DNA of 64,000 bases from NCBI GenBank assembly GCA_018607135.1, contig JABBCA010000095.1:35569-99568 (forward strand), given 5' to 3'. The notes under the pieces were generated by a model that was given only the letters and a program-made list of their open reading frames with translations, was not told the origin of the DNA and searched no databases. The stretch comes from Opitutales bacterium. Lineage in GTDB: Bacteria; Verrucomicrobiota; Verrucomicrobiia; Opitutales; Coraliomargaritaceae. Numbering within the stretch: the first letter of the stretch is position 1; every line of letters starts with the position of its first letter. The translations under genes were made by a program, and so were the position numbers. Shown here in pieces: positions 22,275-32,366 of the stretch.

Positions 22275-24155
22275 ATGTCTATAAGCTCTGAAAACTCGAT
22301 ACGCCCCATTCATGGTGCAATCGGATTATTTATACTTTTTATTTTAGCGATATTAACCGGCTGGAGCTGGCAACAGTGGAACCAGGTATGGGTTGAGCGC
22401 TCAGAAGGCTTTTTCCCTCCTGAGTGGCAAGGGGACGACACCGAAACACTCGCATGGAAATATCCAATTTACCGATCCAACGATAGCTACCACTGGGTCT
22501 ATCTTGCAGATTCACTTGCACAGGGGAACTCAGAGGTGCTTCAGCACCGCAGCGACGAAGGGACACAGGAGGGTCGGCCCAATGCATGGAACTCAGGCCT
22601 TGCTCATCTACTCCGCCATGCGGGAAGTATGTATGCGAGCACTCAAGATTGGCCTGCCGAACGTGGCATACACCACATTGCTCATTGGCTTGGTTCCATC
22701 CTAATCATCATTACCGCTGGCATGGGCATGTGGCTCACATCTCGGATTGCAGGTGCCTGGGCAGGGGCTCTCTTTGTGGGGCTCTTTTACTTCAACGCAG
22801 CAATCCATTGGGACTTTGCCTTTTCACGGTTGGACCATGAAGCACTCTTTCAGCTCTTTTTAATCATTCAACTATTCGGACTGGTCGGCGTGCTACGGCA
22901 AGACGCACTTTCCAGTAAGCGCTGGGCTCTGATCGCAGGCATTGGCACCGCAGCATGCTGGTGGATTAGTGCCACTATGCAGATGGCAATAAGTGTATTC
23001 ACCATGCTCGGTTGCCTTTGGGCATCCCACTATAAAAAGCCAGAACACAAGGAAGCTAAAGTTGTCGACTTCTTAATTTGGGGAGGATCTGCCGCGATCG
23101 GCATACTCTTCGCATGCATAGTAGAGCATCGAAATCCATTTACAGCGTCTCTATCGGCCCTTCACCCCATCTTTGCATTGACCCAACTCGGAGCGTGCTC
23201 GGTGTGCGCTGCCGCAGCCCTTTACAATACATTAAGTAAACGCATTCTGTTTCTCTTTGCAATTATAGCAGGCCTGACGCCACTCATTTGGATCGGCATC
23301 TACGAACACACGTCACACACATGGTTTGATCCAGTAATACGACGCATACATGATCACATTGTGGAATTCCAAAGCCCATTCCACAACGGCTCATGGCGTC
23401 AGCCCTTGTTTCTACAAGGCATTTTCATACTCGCGTGTTTCATCAGCACTGCGCCATGGAAGCGCCACAGTGGGCGTATGTTATTCATACTCAGTTTATG
23501 CCTCGCAGGGTTGGCATTGATGCAAACTCGATGGCTGGGCATATTAGCAAGCGTTTCAACGATTGGACTCTGTGTAGCGCTACTTAGATGCCATTACGCC
23601 AAATACGTCGCAACTGTCTCAATGCTATTACTGCTAGGTGGCTGGGCGTGGCAATGGAAGCACATTGAGGACAAACCAGGTATAATGTTTGTGACCGATA
23701 TGTTTCTTCACGTGGGCGCCCGCGACTTGAATTTAAACCTCGAACGACTTTCTCAAGGGCAGAAAACCAATGTCGCGATCCCCTATGCATTTTCGTCCAG
23801 CTCAGCTCTCTTTGAGACCGTTCGCCCGTTAGGCACCCTATACTGGGAAAACCGAAATGGCATTGACTCGAGCACGCAGCTATTTGCGACAGCTGATGAC
23901 AATACAGCATTGGAAATAATTCGCCAACAGGACATCGATTATTTAGCGGTTCAGCCCTTAGAGCTAGGGCAACCTTTCGTTGAAATGGTAACTTGGACCG
24001 CATTCGGTGAAACACATCCAAGGATACATGAAGACTCTCTGGCGTGGCGCTTATCCAACGCAGTCAACATACCAGCATGGTGTGAACCTGTCAGATTTTA
24101 CGGCACTTTTGACCCGCAACGATTTTCGATGAGAATCTATCGAGTCTCTAAATAA
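22275..24155 (+). CDS. STT3/PglB-like multi-membrane glycosyltransferase
   Basis: A 626-residue membrane protein with about 11-13 hydrophobic segments and a C-terminal soluble part of ~150 residues. The first outer loop has SNDSYHWVYLADSLAQG, which lines up with the acidic ND-gY motif of bacterial PglB, and a later loop has SRLDHEALFQLF, matching the DxD/E motif of STT3 enzymes. The C-terminal WWDYG motif of true oligosaccharyltransferases was not found; the region reads PLGTLYWENRNG. It probably transfers a lipid-linked sugar on the periplasmic side, but the acceptor could be protein, lipid or glycan. No other glycosylation genes adjoin it. Single gene, ended by a hairpin. Confidence 0.75.
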   Translation: MSISSENSIRPIHGAIGLFILFILAILTGWSWQQWNQVWVERSEGFFPPEWQGDDTETLAWKYPIYRSNDSYHWVYLADSLAQGNSEVLQHRSDEGTQEGRPNAWNSGLAHLLRHAGSMYASTQDWPAERGIHHIAHWLGSILIIITAGMGMWLTSRIAGAWAGALFVGLFYFNAAIHWDFAFSRLDHEALFQLFLIIQLFGLVGVLRQDALSSKRWALIAGIGTAACWWISATMQMAISVFTMLGCLWASHYKKPEHKEAKVVDFLIWGGSAAIGILFACIVEHRNPFTASLSALHPIFALTQLGACSVCAAAALYNTLSKRILFLFAIIAGLTPLIWIGIYEHTSHTWFDPVIRRIHDHIVEFQSPFHNGSWRQPLFLQGIFILACFISTAPWKRHSGRMLFILSLCLAGLALMQTRWLGILASVSTIGLCVALLRCHYAKYVATVSMLLLLGGWAWQWKHIEDKPGIMFVTDMFLHVGARDLNLNLERLSQGQKTNVAIPYAFSSSSALFETVRPLGTLYWENRNGIDSSTQLFATADDNTALEIIRQQDIDYLAVQPLELGQPFVEMVTWTAFGETHPRIHEDSLAWRLSNAVNIPAWCEPVRFYGTFDPQRFSMRIYRVSK

Positions 24156-24181
24156 AAAGGCCGCAGAAGTCTGCGGCCTTT
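24156..24181. terminator. Bidirectional intrinsic terminator
   Basis: A 12-base arm AAAGGCCGCAGA pairs with TCTGCGGCCTTT across a very short loop between two convergent genes. On the minus strand it is followed by a T-run (CCTTTTTATTT), making a strong terminator for the metalloprotease gene; on the plus strand the tail is weaker. Confidence 0.9.
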
Positions 24182-24190
24182 GAAAATAAA

Positions 24191-27100
24191 TCATTCTGGT
24201 TTATCCACTTCTAGATAGAAGAAGCATTGTCCGACATCGTCAACACTGTGTGTCGAACGATAGATCACTTCTTCATAATCGCCATAAGAGATGACCTGAT
24301 ATAACGGTAACACATTCGCGCTATCGAAATCAAGGTCTGCACTTTCCTTCACGATATACCGATACCCCGAAGCTGCTGCTTCTGTATTTCGGAAAAACTT
24401 CACCTTGAAGTAACCATCTTCAGTATAGGGCTTCAGGATTCCCGAGTCGACTACGTATGGGTTCGTGTCGAGCGCATATTCTGCCCATTCTGGGAATTTA
24501 TCCCCGTCGTAATTAGATGCACCGTTCACTGCTGACAAACGACCATAGTGCTTGTTCTCCCAAGCATCTCCGACTTGGTCCAAATCCGCATCATCTCCTT
24601 CGGAGAATGTGTAAGTCCACTCCATGTCATATTCGTTTCCTGCATTTCCAAAGTAAACCAGAATGAATACACGTGAATTGACCGCGGGATTGACAGAAAC
24701 TTGAACCAATTCGTCGTCACTTACGGAGATACTAAGCGCCTGGAGATTTAAATTCTCATCGTAAATGGCAATGTCGATATCACCTTCCTCGTCAATAAAA
24801 CTCAAGAATACTTGGAGGCTATTGGCACCTGCAGGGATGTCTAGGCTGTAGATGTCATCATCTGCTTGTATGCCCAAGCCATTGATGTCCGAGAGACGAC
24901 CAAAAGCCACAGGACTGACGACAAATGCATCTTCGAAAAAGTCATTTTCTTCATACTCATCATCATCTAGATTCAAAACCGAAGCCCATGTCATGTCATA
25001 CTCATTGCCGGCATTTGCACCATAGACACGAAGGTAGTAGGTTTCATCTGTAACTGCGGTAGGTATAGTAACAGCGATGAACTCGTTGTCATCCGTAGAT
25101 TCAGAACTGGTGAGCAATACTCCTGCAGAATCGTGCAAAGCAAAATTTATGTCGCCTTCCTCGTGTGTAAAATTAACACGCGCCCGAATCGCAGCATCTC
25201 CCGACTCGGCGCGAATTTCATACCAATCATCATCGGATTGTTGAGCCAAACCAGAAACACGCGAAAGAGCATCGTTCTCACGAACGATCAAATCAAACGC
25301 ATCTTCCAAAATATCATTCTCTTCGTAGATATCATCTCCTTCTGGAACAAAGATACTTTCCCAAGTGAAATCGTAAACACCGCCAACATCTAGCCCGTCA
25401 AAAACGACATAGGCGTCGCTCAGAGAGAGATCCACACGAGCTAATATAATTTGACCAGATTCTACGTTGGTCTGGGCGATCCTTTGGTATCCTTGATCGT
25501 TGTATATAAATACCGATAAGTCTGGATCCGCATTATTTACGGTCACCTTAATTACATTTTCACCTGCGCTGGATCGGACTTGATACCAATCAGGATCGTA
25601 TTGAAATCCGTCGAAGTTGAAGTCGAATAGTGACACGCCTTCTTGGCCCCTAAAATCGAAAGGATTGAAATAATTGTCGTTCTCTTCGTAGTTGTCATCG
25701 ACTTCAGAAATCACTGGCACAATCGCACCCGTGTAACTCAAGTCATAACTGGCTCCAATGTTATCACCATAAACACGCAGTTTATAAGTGGCTCCAGGAT
25801 TTCCTTGAATGACGATTTGCTCAAATAGGCCGTTTGTGGCGGCCGTGCCTTTGAAGAAATTTCCTTCGTAAATATCCATGTAAACCAAGCCGGCAGAGCC
25901 CGTATTCGTTAATGATACTGTAATTTCTGCCTCTAATGGATCTAGTTTCAGTAAATACCAGTCATTGTCATACTGCACTCCATCACCATCAATGGACGAG
26001 AGCATCGAGCCTTTAATATTGGTTAGATTGTAGGTTTGATTGAAGGCATTATTGGATTCGTAACTATCATCTGCTCCAGCTGTAAAGATTAACGGACTCA
26101 AGCCCTCCCAATACAGATCATAGGTGTTTTGAGCATTAGCGCCATAAACACGAATAAAGTGAGTGCCACCATCTGGATTGACGACAAACTTGATTTGCTC
26201 TTGGTCCTCAGTCGTTTCTGAGGATGCTAAGAAGTAGCCGCGGGTATCGTAGAGTGCGATGTTGATATCTCCCTCTGCGTTAACAAAGTCACAGGTGATC
26301 GTCACTTCATTCAAACCTGGCACTACGTTGAAGGAATACCAATCATTGTCAGACTGACGACCATCCCCTGCGATATTGACAAGGCGAGTCTCACTAGGAA
26401 TCGAAAACGCTTTAAAGAAATTGTCATTCTCTTCGTAGTTATCATCGTTATCTGTCTTTGTCACCACTGCTTGCACAGTAAACTCATACGTAAAGATGCG
26501 GCCAGGATCGCTGGTTTCATAATATGAGATCGTTACCTCTTCCTTAACAATTCCAACATCTTCGGGTGAAAAGAGTAGGGTCAGATCAAACGATAGCCCG
26601 CTGCCAATAATTAGAGGAGTTAACACGTCGAAAGAAAACTGAGTGCCTGAAAAACCAATTGATGTAATTGTAATTTCTTCTGCACCCTCGTTTGCGAATG
26701 CAAATTGGCTGCTGAGCGTGTCTTCACTGGTGATCGCAATTAATCCGAGTGACGTGCCATCCGTTGCGCTAGGTGTGGTATCACCATCGACCACTAGGGT
26801 GGTTAGGCCATCTCCACCTCGAACAGACAACGGGCCACGGGCCAGCACGCCAGAGAGGAAATACTGCCCAAGGCTCGCATAATCTGAAAAACCATTTACC
26901 GCAGGATCGCCACGACCAACACCTTGGATACTAATGTAATAATCACCCTCATCCAGTATCGTAGAAAGTGTGGCACTTAGCGTATTGGTAGGATTATCAG
27001 ACAACAGAGGCGCGCCAAGGTCATCATATAATATTAGCTCAACAGCGAGATTCGCACCCATTGTGCTAGAACCGTCTTCACCCTCTGCCGAATTCACATC

Positions 27101-28573
27101 CAATGGACTCGCTAGGATTTGAAAGAGGCCCCCAATCGTCGAGAAGCGAAAGAAATCGATGTCCCCCGTTGTTTCAATCACGCCGTCATCTTGAATCAAT
27201 GCACCGATCGTGTTTAAGCCACTAGCCGACGCATTTGCGGTGTTAACAGAATCATCTGAACGATAGCCAAAACCATTGCTGGTAATCACAACTAAATCAT
27301 CTTGAGTATTTGGAGAGTCCGGGCTGTTACCCGCATCATCATACTCACCGATGCTCCATTGAGTCACATTCTCATTCGCGCCAACAAAAGGAGCTCCCAT
27401 AATTGATCCCCATGCCGTCTCTCCACTACCGTGACCTTCGAAATATTCATCGTCTGTGTCACCCTCAGCATCTAAAGTTCCATCATGGACTAGGCCGAGC
27501 GTGTGTCCAACTTCATGCGATATCGTATCCGCACATGCATACTCAGAGAGATTAAATGTCCAACAAGGAACGTTGTCACCGAATGTGTTTAAGAAAGCGA
27601 CACCACCGGCGCCGGGCTGAGCGGTATCAGTGGGTGTCACCACACAAATAACACGCTGACTGACAGGCGTGCTATTGTAGACGACTCGGTCAGTTGTGAC
27701 GTTGATATTGAATGGAGCAAAATCTTCAGCGACACGCTCCCAGACGACTGTGACCCAAGAAGTGTTAGCAGCCTGCGGATGAGGTTCTGCACTGATAGGA
27801 TTACCATCGTTCCACCATGGATGAACAATCGTTTCTCCATCAAAATCGATGTAAATCACGTAATCCGAGTCTGGTAAGCTATTAAGAGCAATTTGAGTAA
27901 AATTTGCCTGTGCTGAAACAGGTAATCGCGGACTGTCATTAACTGAGAGAAAAGCAGAATTCGCAGTCAGAGGATAGATAGAATCGGAAGGTGCACAAAG
28001 AATATTGCCAACAGTGGACTCTTCGGCAACCCAACCGTCGCGTGCATTTCCTGAGAAGATAAATGCACGCGATTCTCCATTAAAAAGGATGTTACCACGT
28101 AGTTTACCTGAATCATGAATACTGACGAACACACGGCCTAGGCTATTATCCAAATCTATAGAAATGTTTTTTATCGTCGATTCCGCATCGTAGGCATGCA
28201 CGCGACCAGATAGTGAAAACCCGGGCAACTCGAGTGTAACCGCATCTCCACGTGATGAGAGCTCACTCAAATCATCGATGAGCTCCTCACCGAGGCGTTT
28301 ACTCTGAGAAGAAGAAAAAGCAGTAAAGATCTGCGCTACCAATTGATTATCAATTGACTCATCTGCTAGCGTGGCTTGCTCATCTTTAGGACTTGTTGCG
28401 TCATCTTTCTGAGAAACCAGCGCGTCTTGAGGACAGCATTGGTCCTCACTCGGCGCATTTGCAGTCGACGCCGCAGTTGCCTCCTCTCCAGATCGCCACC
28501 CGTTAAACTCGTAAACGGCTGTCGCAATCAATGCGCAAGCTGTAATTAAACCAGTTCCTTTTAATAAATTCAT
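24191..28573 (-). CDS. Secreted metzincin-type metalloprotease with tandem pre-peptidase (PPC) repeats
   Basis: A 1460-residue exported protein. A signal sequence (about 1-25) leads to a pro-region, then a metzincin zinc site HEVGHTLGLVH (His353, Glu354, His357, His363) preceded by a DSDYVIYIDFDGETI segment. A first PPC-like domain follows (~430-600), then an Ig-like/choice-of-anchor domain (~605-715). Next come five tandem domains each starting D-D-x-Y-E-x-N-(D/N) (~720-1330). The end has a DADLDQVGDAWE calcium-loop-like stretch and an EYALDTNP module followed by a beta domain. It probably digests protein outside the cell; PPC domains usually help secretion or binding and may be removed. Downstream is a strong terminator; upstream is the terminator of the pilus-like operon, so it is a single-gene unit. 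Confidence 0.88.
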   Translation of the reverse strand: MNLLKGTGLITACALIATAVYEFNGWRSGEEATAASTANAPSEDQCCPQDALVSQKDDATSPKDEQATLADESIDNQLVAQIFTAFSSSQSKRLGEELIDDLSELSSRGDAVTLELPGFSLSGRVHAYDAESTIKNISIDLDNSLGRVFVSIHDSGKLRGNILFNGESRAFIFSGNARDGWVAEESTVGNILCAPSDSIYPLTANSAFLSVNDSPRLPVSAQANFTQIALNSLPDSDYVIYIDFDGETIVHPWWNDGNPISAEPHPQAANTSWVTVVWERVAEDFAPFNINVTTDRVVYNSTPVSQRVICVVTPTDTAQPGAGGVAFLNTFGDNVPCWTFNLSEYACADTISHEVGHTLGLVHDGTLDAEGDTDDEYFEGHGSGETAWGSIMGAPFVGANENVTQWSIGEYDDAGNSPDSPNTQDDLVVITSNGFGYRSDDSVNTANASASGLNTIGALIQDDGVIETTGDIDFFRFSTIGGLFQILASPLDVNSAEGEDGSSTMGANLAVELILYDDLGAPLLSDNPTNTLSATLSTILDEGDYYISIQGVGRGDPAVNGFSDYASLGQYFLSGVLARGPLSVRGGDGLTTLVVDGDTTPSATDGTSLGLIAITSEDTLSSQFAFANEGAEEITITSIGFSGTQFSFDVLTPLIIGSGLSFDLTLLFSPEDVGIVKEEVTISYYETSDPGRIFTYEFTVQAVVTKTDNDDNYEENDNFFKAFSIPSETRLVNIAGDGRQSDNDWYSFNVVPGLNEVTITCDFVNAEGDINIALYDTRGYFLASSETTEDQEQIKFVVNPDGGTHFIRVYGANAQNTYDLYWEGLSPLIFTAGADDSYESNNAFNQTYNLTNIKGSMLSSIDGDGVQYDNDWYLLKLDPLEAEITVSLTNTGSAGLVYMDIYEGNFFKGTAATNGLFEQIVIQGNPGATYKLRVYGDNIGASYDLSYTGAIVPVISEVDDNYEENDNYFNPFDFRGQEGVSLFDFNFDGFQYDPDWYQVRSSAGENVIKVTVNNADPDLSVFIYNDQGYQRIAQTNVESGQIILARVDLSLSDAYVVFDGLDVGGVYDFTWESIFVPEGDDIYEENDILEDAFDLIVRENDALSRVSGLAQQSDDDWYEIRAESGDAAIRARVNFTHEEGDINFALHDSAGVLLTSSESTDDNEFIAVTIPTAVTDETYYLRVYGANAGNEYDMTWASVLNLDDDEYEENDFFEDAFVVSPVAFGRLSDINGLGIQADDDIYSLDIPAGANSLQVFLSFIDEEGDIDIAIYDENLNLQALSISVSDDELVQVSVNPAVNSRVFILVYFGNAGNEYDMEWTYTFSEGDDADLDQVGDAWENKHYGRLSAVNGASNYDGDKFPEWAEYALDTNPYVVDSGILKPYTEDGYFKVKFFRNTEAAASGYRYIVKESADLDFDSANVLPLYQVISYGDYEEVIYRSTHSVDDVGQCFFYLEVDKPE

Positions 28574-28629
28574 TAGATGTGGGGAATGTATAACTTTAAC
28601 CAGAATTGTAATTACCTATAAGCAGATAA

Positions 28630-28658
28630 AAGAGGCTCGATATGGAATCGAGCCTCTT
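28630..28658 (-). terminator. Intrinsic terminator of the secretin operon
   Basis: Eleven-base arms AAGAGGCTCGA / TCGAGCCTCTT around a 7-base loop, followed on the minus strand by a T-rich tail (TTTTATCTG). It sits 30 bases past the secretin stop and closes the five-gene operon above it. Confidence 0.88.
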
Positions 28659-28687
28659 GACTTAAGAACTAACAGAGCTGGACTCCT

Positions 28688-31426
28688 TTACTCAGCGGCA
28701 TCAATGGAACGATTAGCAGCTCCTGCTGGCGTCATAATCGTTGGATTTTGGAAGAGTGAATTCGCATTCACATTTCGGTATTGCTGACGTGATGGGGAAC
28801 CACCTGGGCTGACCAAGTTTGCGGTTACGAAGATGAGCAGATTACGCTTTTGGCGAGTTTCACCTTCGGAACGGAACAAGCGACCGAGACCTGGGATATC
28901 CCCTAGGACTGGGACCTTGTCGTTGATAGTCTTCACCTCATCACGTGTTAAGCCACCCATGACTACAGTCGCGCCATCGAACACAGTCACTTCAGTTGAA
29001 AGCTCACGTGTCGAGAATACAGGCTGATAGAAACCAGCTGGGACTGTTACAGTAGTTGGCTCTGAAACAACACCAGCTAGGGCACTTGTGCCACCACCAA
29101 CAACTGCGACACTAGGACCACCATATTCAACAAATCCTTCAAACTCGGTTACACGAGGTTCGAGGATGAGGCTGATGGTATCGTCATTCTCAACATTTGG
29201 AGTGACTGACATTTCCACACCGACATTGCGTGTGACGAAGTCTTGAGGAGTTCCTGCTGTAATCGAGATCGCGGCACCGCCTGAGTTACTGGAAGATACT
29301 GTCGACTCAATGTCGCCGTAACTTTCTGGGTAACGAAGTTCTTGAGCAACTGTGATATTAGCACGCTTGCCAGATAGCACAGTTACCTTCGGAGCACTCA
29401 TCAGATCACTGCCCGACTTGCGCGAAAGTGCACGTAGCGCAAAATTCACGTCGTAACCATTCACACTCCATCCAGAAGCCGTAAAGAGGCTGGTAGCATT
29501 TGACGCGAGGTCGATTGCGGATGCGAGGTCAGGTGCCGAATTTGATGCTACGGCACCACCGTTAATCGTAATGTTCGACTGCGCGGTGCTGACGCTAAAG
29601 CCATCATTTAGAGTGCGTTGCTGAGTTTGACCGACACGCTCATAGGCAACAGTTGGATTACCAAAATCGTCTAGGATTGGCGCACCACCAGCAGTTAGAA
29701 ACGGCGTAGGGCTGTCTCCGACATTCCAATCAAAACCAACTTCTTCGAGGTCGTTTTGTGAAACTTCGAGGAACTTAGCTTCAATCTCAACTTGCTTCAC
29801 TTCGTTATAGTTACGAAGGATCGTGCGCATACGCTCTAGATTGCGACGTGATTGGGTGACAATCAGTTGCTCTCCGTCAAATGCAAGACTACTACCTGGG
29901 ATTTCGAAGTTCACACCTGCGCTTTGGAAGAAATTCTGAAGTGCTTCGACTTCTTCATTTTGAGAAGGACCGCTGCTGCCTCCGGAGCTAGGAGCTGCGA
30001 ATGGATCTACAGGGCCTGCAGAGCTGCCGCCACCATCACGGAAGCCAGTCAAACGAATGACCGTTGCACGAGAAATTGGGAAAAATTCAGTAATAGTGCC
30101 TTGCGAACCACTTTCGCCGCCGGATGGTGCCACGGTTACGGCATCGGCACCGACGTCATACTCGAAATTAACCTGTTGTGTTACGAATTGAAGGATTCGA
30201 TCCAAGCTCAAGTTGCGTAAGCTGATGTTCACACGTGGATTTGTATCATTAGGATTGAAAAGAGGCACAATGTTCACACCCGTGCGCTCTACATCATACT
30301 CTACTGAAAGCTCAGAAAGTGTTTCGATCACGCGAGTGAGCTCCATTCCTGAGAAATTAACCTGAGGAATCACGATGTTATTCATCTTGCGAGCGATGAC
30401 GGAATCATCAGGCCCATCCACTGGACCCGACGAAGTAATATCAAACACTTTAGGGCGTTCCCAATTTTGATCGACCTCAGTCAGCATTTGCTGGCGCGTC
30501 TTGTAGAAGTTTTGCTTGTGAATGCCTCCTAGAATTTCAGCTATCTTAGTTTGGAATAGCTTTGCTTCTGCGTTATTAGAATCTCTTGCTTCTACTTGGC
30601 GGAAACTAGCTGAAGCACCATCATAATCACCGTTAAGGTATTGAGCGCGTCCCTGAGTAAGTAGATCACGAATAATCTTACTTTGCGCGACATACTCTGG
30701 GCTGACATCGTTGATGTCTAAATCATATGGATTGGAGATCTGGTCGTCCAACTTGTTTGCGAGGCTGTTTGCCTTACGAGAATTACCACCTGCAGAGCGG
30801 TAATCTTCCACGCGCTGCTCAGCACCCTTGAGGTCGCCTGCGTCTGCGAGGGCTTTAGCTTCTTCGAGAACTACTTGAGCTTTGGCATCTTCCAAAGCAT
30901 CAATCGTATCAGCAGTTGCTGTGTTGAGCGTCAAACTCGCACTGGCTGCATTGAGAAGATTGGTCGCATCAGCGTATGCACCGAGAGCTGCAAGTTCTTC
31001 AGCTTCAGTTATCGCATTCTTTGCTGCGGCTAAATTGGCATCTTGAGATGCCGCGGCTGCGGCGGTAATTGCCTCAGCACCAGACGCACTGGAGTCCATG
31101 GACATCGCAGCTTCTTTAGTAATATTCGGTGCGACACCATAGACGGCTTGGCCGCCACTACGGCGATCCATCTCCGCATTAATCGAAGCGAGCAAACGTT
31201 GAACGTTCTCATCATTGGGTGCGATTTTAATCAACTCTTCGGCTTTAGCTTTGGCCGTCTCCAGATTTCCAGAGTCGCGAGCGCGAAGGGTTTCTGCCAT
31301 CAGACGAATCTTATCTGGCGTGCTCTGCGCATTCAGCGTCTGATGAGCGACAAATGTCGTGGTTCCAAGCGCACCAGCCATAAGAATGGCGGATAAACGC
31401 ATGCGTGCAGCGAGGTATTTTTTCAT
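28688..31426 (-). CDS. Type IV pilus/type II-like secretin (Amuc_1098-like, PilQ/GspD family)
   Basis: A 912-residue outer-membrane secretin. After a signal sequence (~1-33) comes a helical TPR-like region (~35-300), then an N0/STN-like domain (NIVIPQVNFSGMELTRVIE...), an N1-type domain with LIVTQSRRNLERMRTIL, and the secretin barrel with SAPKVTVLSGKRANI, VGVEMSVTPNVENDDTI, GATVVMGGLTRDE and VPVLGDIPGLGRLFR near the C-terminus. It forms the gated pore for pilus or secreted cargo. Last gene of the five-gene operon (35650 to 28688), ended by the hairpin at 28630. The size and long N-terminal helical region resemble the Akkermansia secretin Amuc_1098. The assembly ATPases and pilins are not in the window. 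Confidence 0.92.
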   Translation of the reverse strand: MKKYLAARMRLSAILMAGALGTTTFVAHQTLNAQSTPDKIRLMAETLRARDSGNLETAKAKAEELIKIAPNDENVQRLLASINAEMDRRSGGQAVYGVAPNITKEAAMSMDSSASGAEAITAAAAASQDANLAAAKNAITEAEELAALGAYADATNLLNAASASLTLNTATADTIDALEDAKAQVVLEEAKALADAGDLKGAEQRVEDYRSAGGNSRKANSLANKLDDQISNPYDLDINDVSPEYVAQSKIIRDLLTQGRAQYLNGDYDGASASFRQVEARDSNNAEAKLFQTKIAEILGGIHKQNFYKTRQQMLTEVDQNWERPKVFDITSSGPVDGPDDSVIARKMNNIVIPQVNFSGMELTRVIETLSELSVEYDVERTGVNIVPLFNPNDTNPRVNISLRNLSLDRILQFVTQQVNFEYDVGADAVTVAPSGGESGSQGTITEFFPISRATVIRLTGFRDGGGSSAGPVDPFAAPSSGGSSGPSQNEEVEALQNFFQSAGVNFEIPGSSLAFDGEQLIVTQSRRNLERMRTILRNYNEVKQVEIEAKFLEVSQNDLEEVGFDWNVGDSPTPFLTAGGAPILDDFGNPTVAYERVGQTQQRTLNDGFSVSTAQSNITINGGAVASNSAPDLASAIDLASNATSLFTASGWSVNGYDVNFALRALSRKSGSDLMSAPKVTVLSGKRANITVAQELRYPESYGDIESTVSSSNSGGAAISITAGTPQDFVTRNVGVEMSVTPNVENDDTISLILEPRVTEFEGFVEYGGPSVAVVGGGTSALAGVVSEPTTVTVPAGFYQPVFSTRELSTEVTVFDGATVVMGGLTRDEVKTINDKVPVLGDIPGLGRLFRSEGETRQKRNLLIFVTANLVSPGGSPSRQQYRNVNANSLFQNPTIMTPAGAANRSIDAAE

Positions 31427-31469
31427 AATTTGTGTTCGGGAGTCGTGTTGTTTGTTTAAAGAACTGCTA

Positions 31470-32360
31470 CTAGAAATTAAACTCTAGTGCATCACTTTCG
31501 GAGGAAGTATCTGTAGAAGGTTCTGGGGTGACAGCAGCAGGAGCAGAAGATTGCAGCGTGAGCCGCCGAGTCTCAGCTTCACGATCTTCATTACCTAGTT
31601 TCTCCACTGTTACGGCAGATTCTTCAAGTTTAATCTCTTTCAGCACATATTGGCCGAGGTCGGTTTCAAAAGTTGCGCCAGCTTGAGTCAGCTCTATATC
31701 CACGGTGGTGTCTTGCTTTGAACGTATGACAACAATGACGTCGTCGTCGTAAAGACGCTCACCGTGCTTGAGGACAACTTCTTCGTTGGTGCGCTGATCG
31801 AGAATCTTGGCAGTCGCTTCCTTGTAGATGCCTTCTTTAGGATCTGAAATGCGTTTAATCTGAAAATCAAGAACCTTGAATTCAGCGGCGGAGACCACGC
31901 CTCCGACCCGCGCACGAATGCTCTTTTGATTTTCCTCATCGTATAGCAGGATCAAACTCTTGCTCGCATCGCTTAGGTCTTCCTCAATATAACCCTCAAT
32001 CTGAATACGGTAGGGCTCCTGCTTGATATCGGCTAGATAAACACCAAAAGGAACTTCCTTAAAGCGTCCCGTGGGATCTTCTGCAGTAAAGGTGCCGTCC
32101 GGTAGTAAATAAATTTTGGGCGGCGTGAAGACATCGTAGATCCAACCAGAGCCTGCTTGCTTAGGAGCTTCAGGCCATGATACGTCTGCGCTACTCGATT
32201 CCGGCACTGGAACGTTGGCGTAAGGATTATCGGCAGCCTGAGCAGAACCTTGCGGCTTCGCTTGTGGCACCGCTCCAGACTTAGTCACATAAAGCCCCAC
32301 CCCTGCAAGGAGTGCCAATACAGCAATTGCCAGTAATAGCTTATCGTAGATTTTATTCAT
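31470..32360 (-). CDS. Inner-membrane pilus-alignment protein, PilP-like (Amuc_1099-like)
   Basis: A 296-residue protein with one N-terminal membrane helix (LLLAIAVLALLAGVGLYV) and a beta-rich periplasmic part. A Pro/Ser-rich linker (~30-70) leads to WIYDVFTPPKIYL, then two domains with VPFGVYLADI and VVLKHGERLYDDDV, and an Ala/Ser/Pro-rich tail. No catalytic motif is seen. From position in the operon, between the PilO-like gene (6 bases away) and the secretin gene, it most likely bridges the inner-membrane platform and the secretin, the place of PilP or Amuc_1099. The family assignment is by context, not sequence search. Confidence 0.7.
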   Translation of the reverse strand: MNKIYDKLLLAIAVLALLAGVGLYVTKSGAVPQAKPQGSAQAADNPYANVPVPESSSADVSWPEAPKQAGSGWIYDVFTPPKIYLLPDGTFTAEDPTGRFKEVPFGVYLADIKQEPYRIQIEGYIEEDLSDASKSLILLYDEENQKSIRARVGGVVSAAEFKVLDFQIKRISDPKEGIYKEATAKILDQRTNEEVVLKHGERLYDDDVIVVIRSKQDTTVDIELTQAGATFETDLGQYVLKEIKLEESAVTVEKLGNEDREAETRRLTLQSSAPAAVTPEPSTDTSSESDALEFNF

Positions 32361-32366
32361 TTGTGA

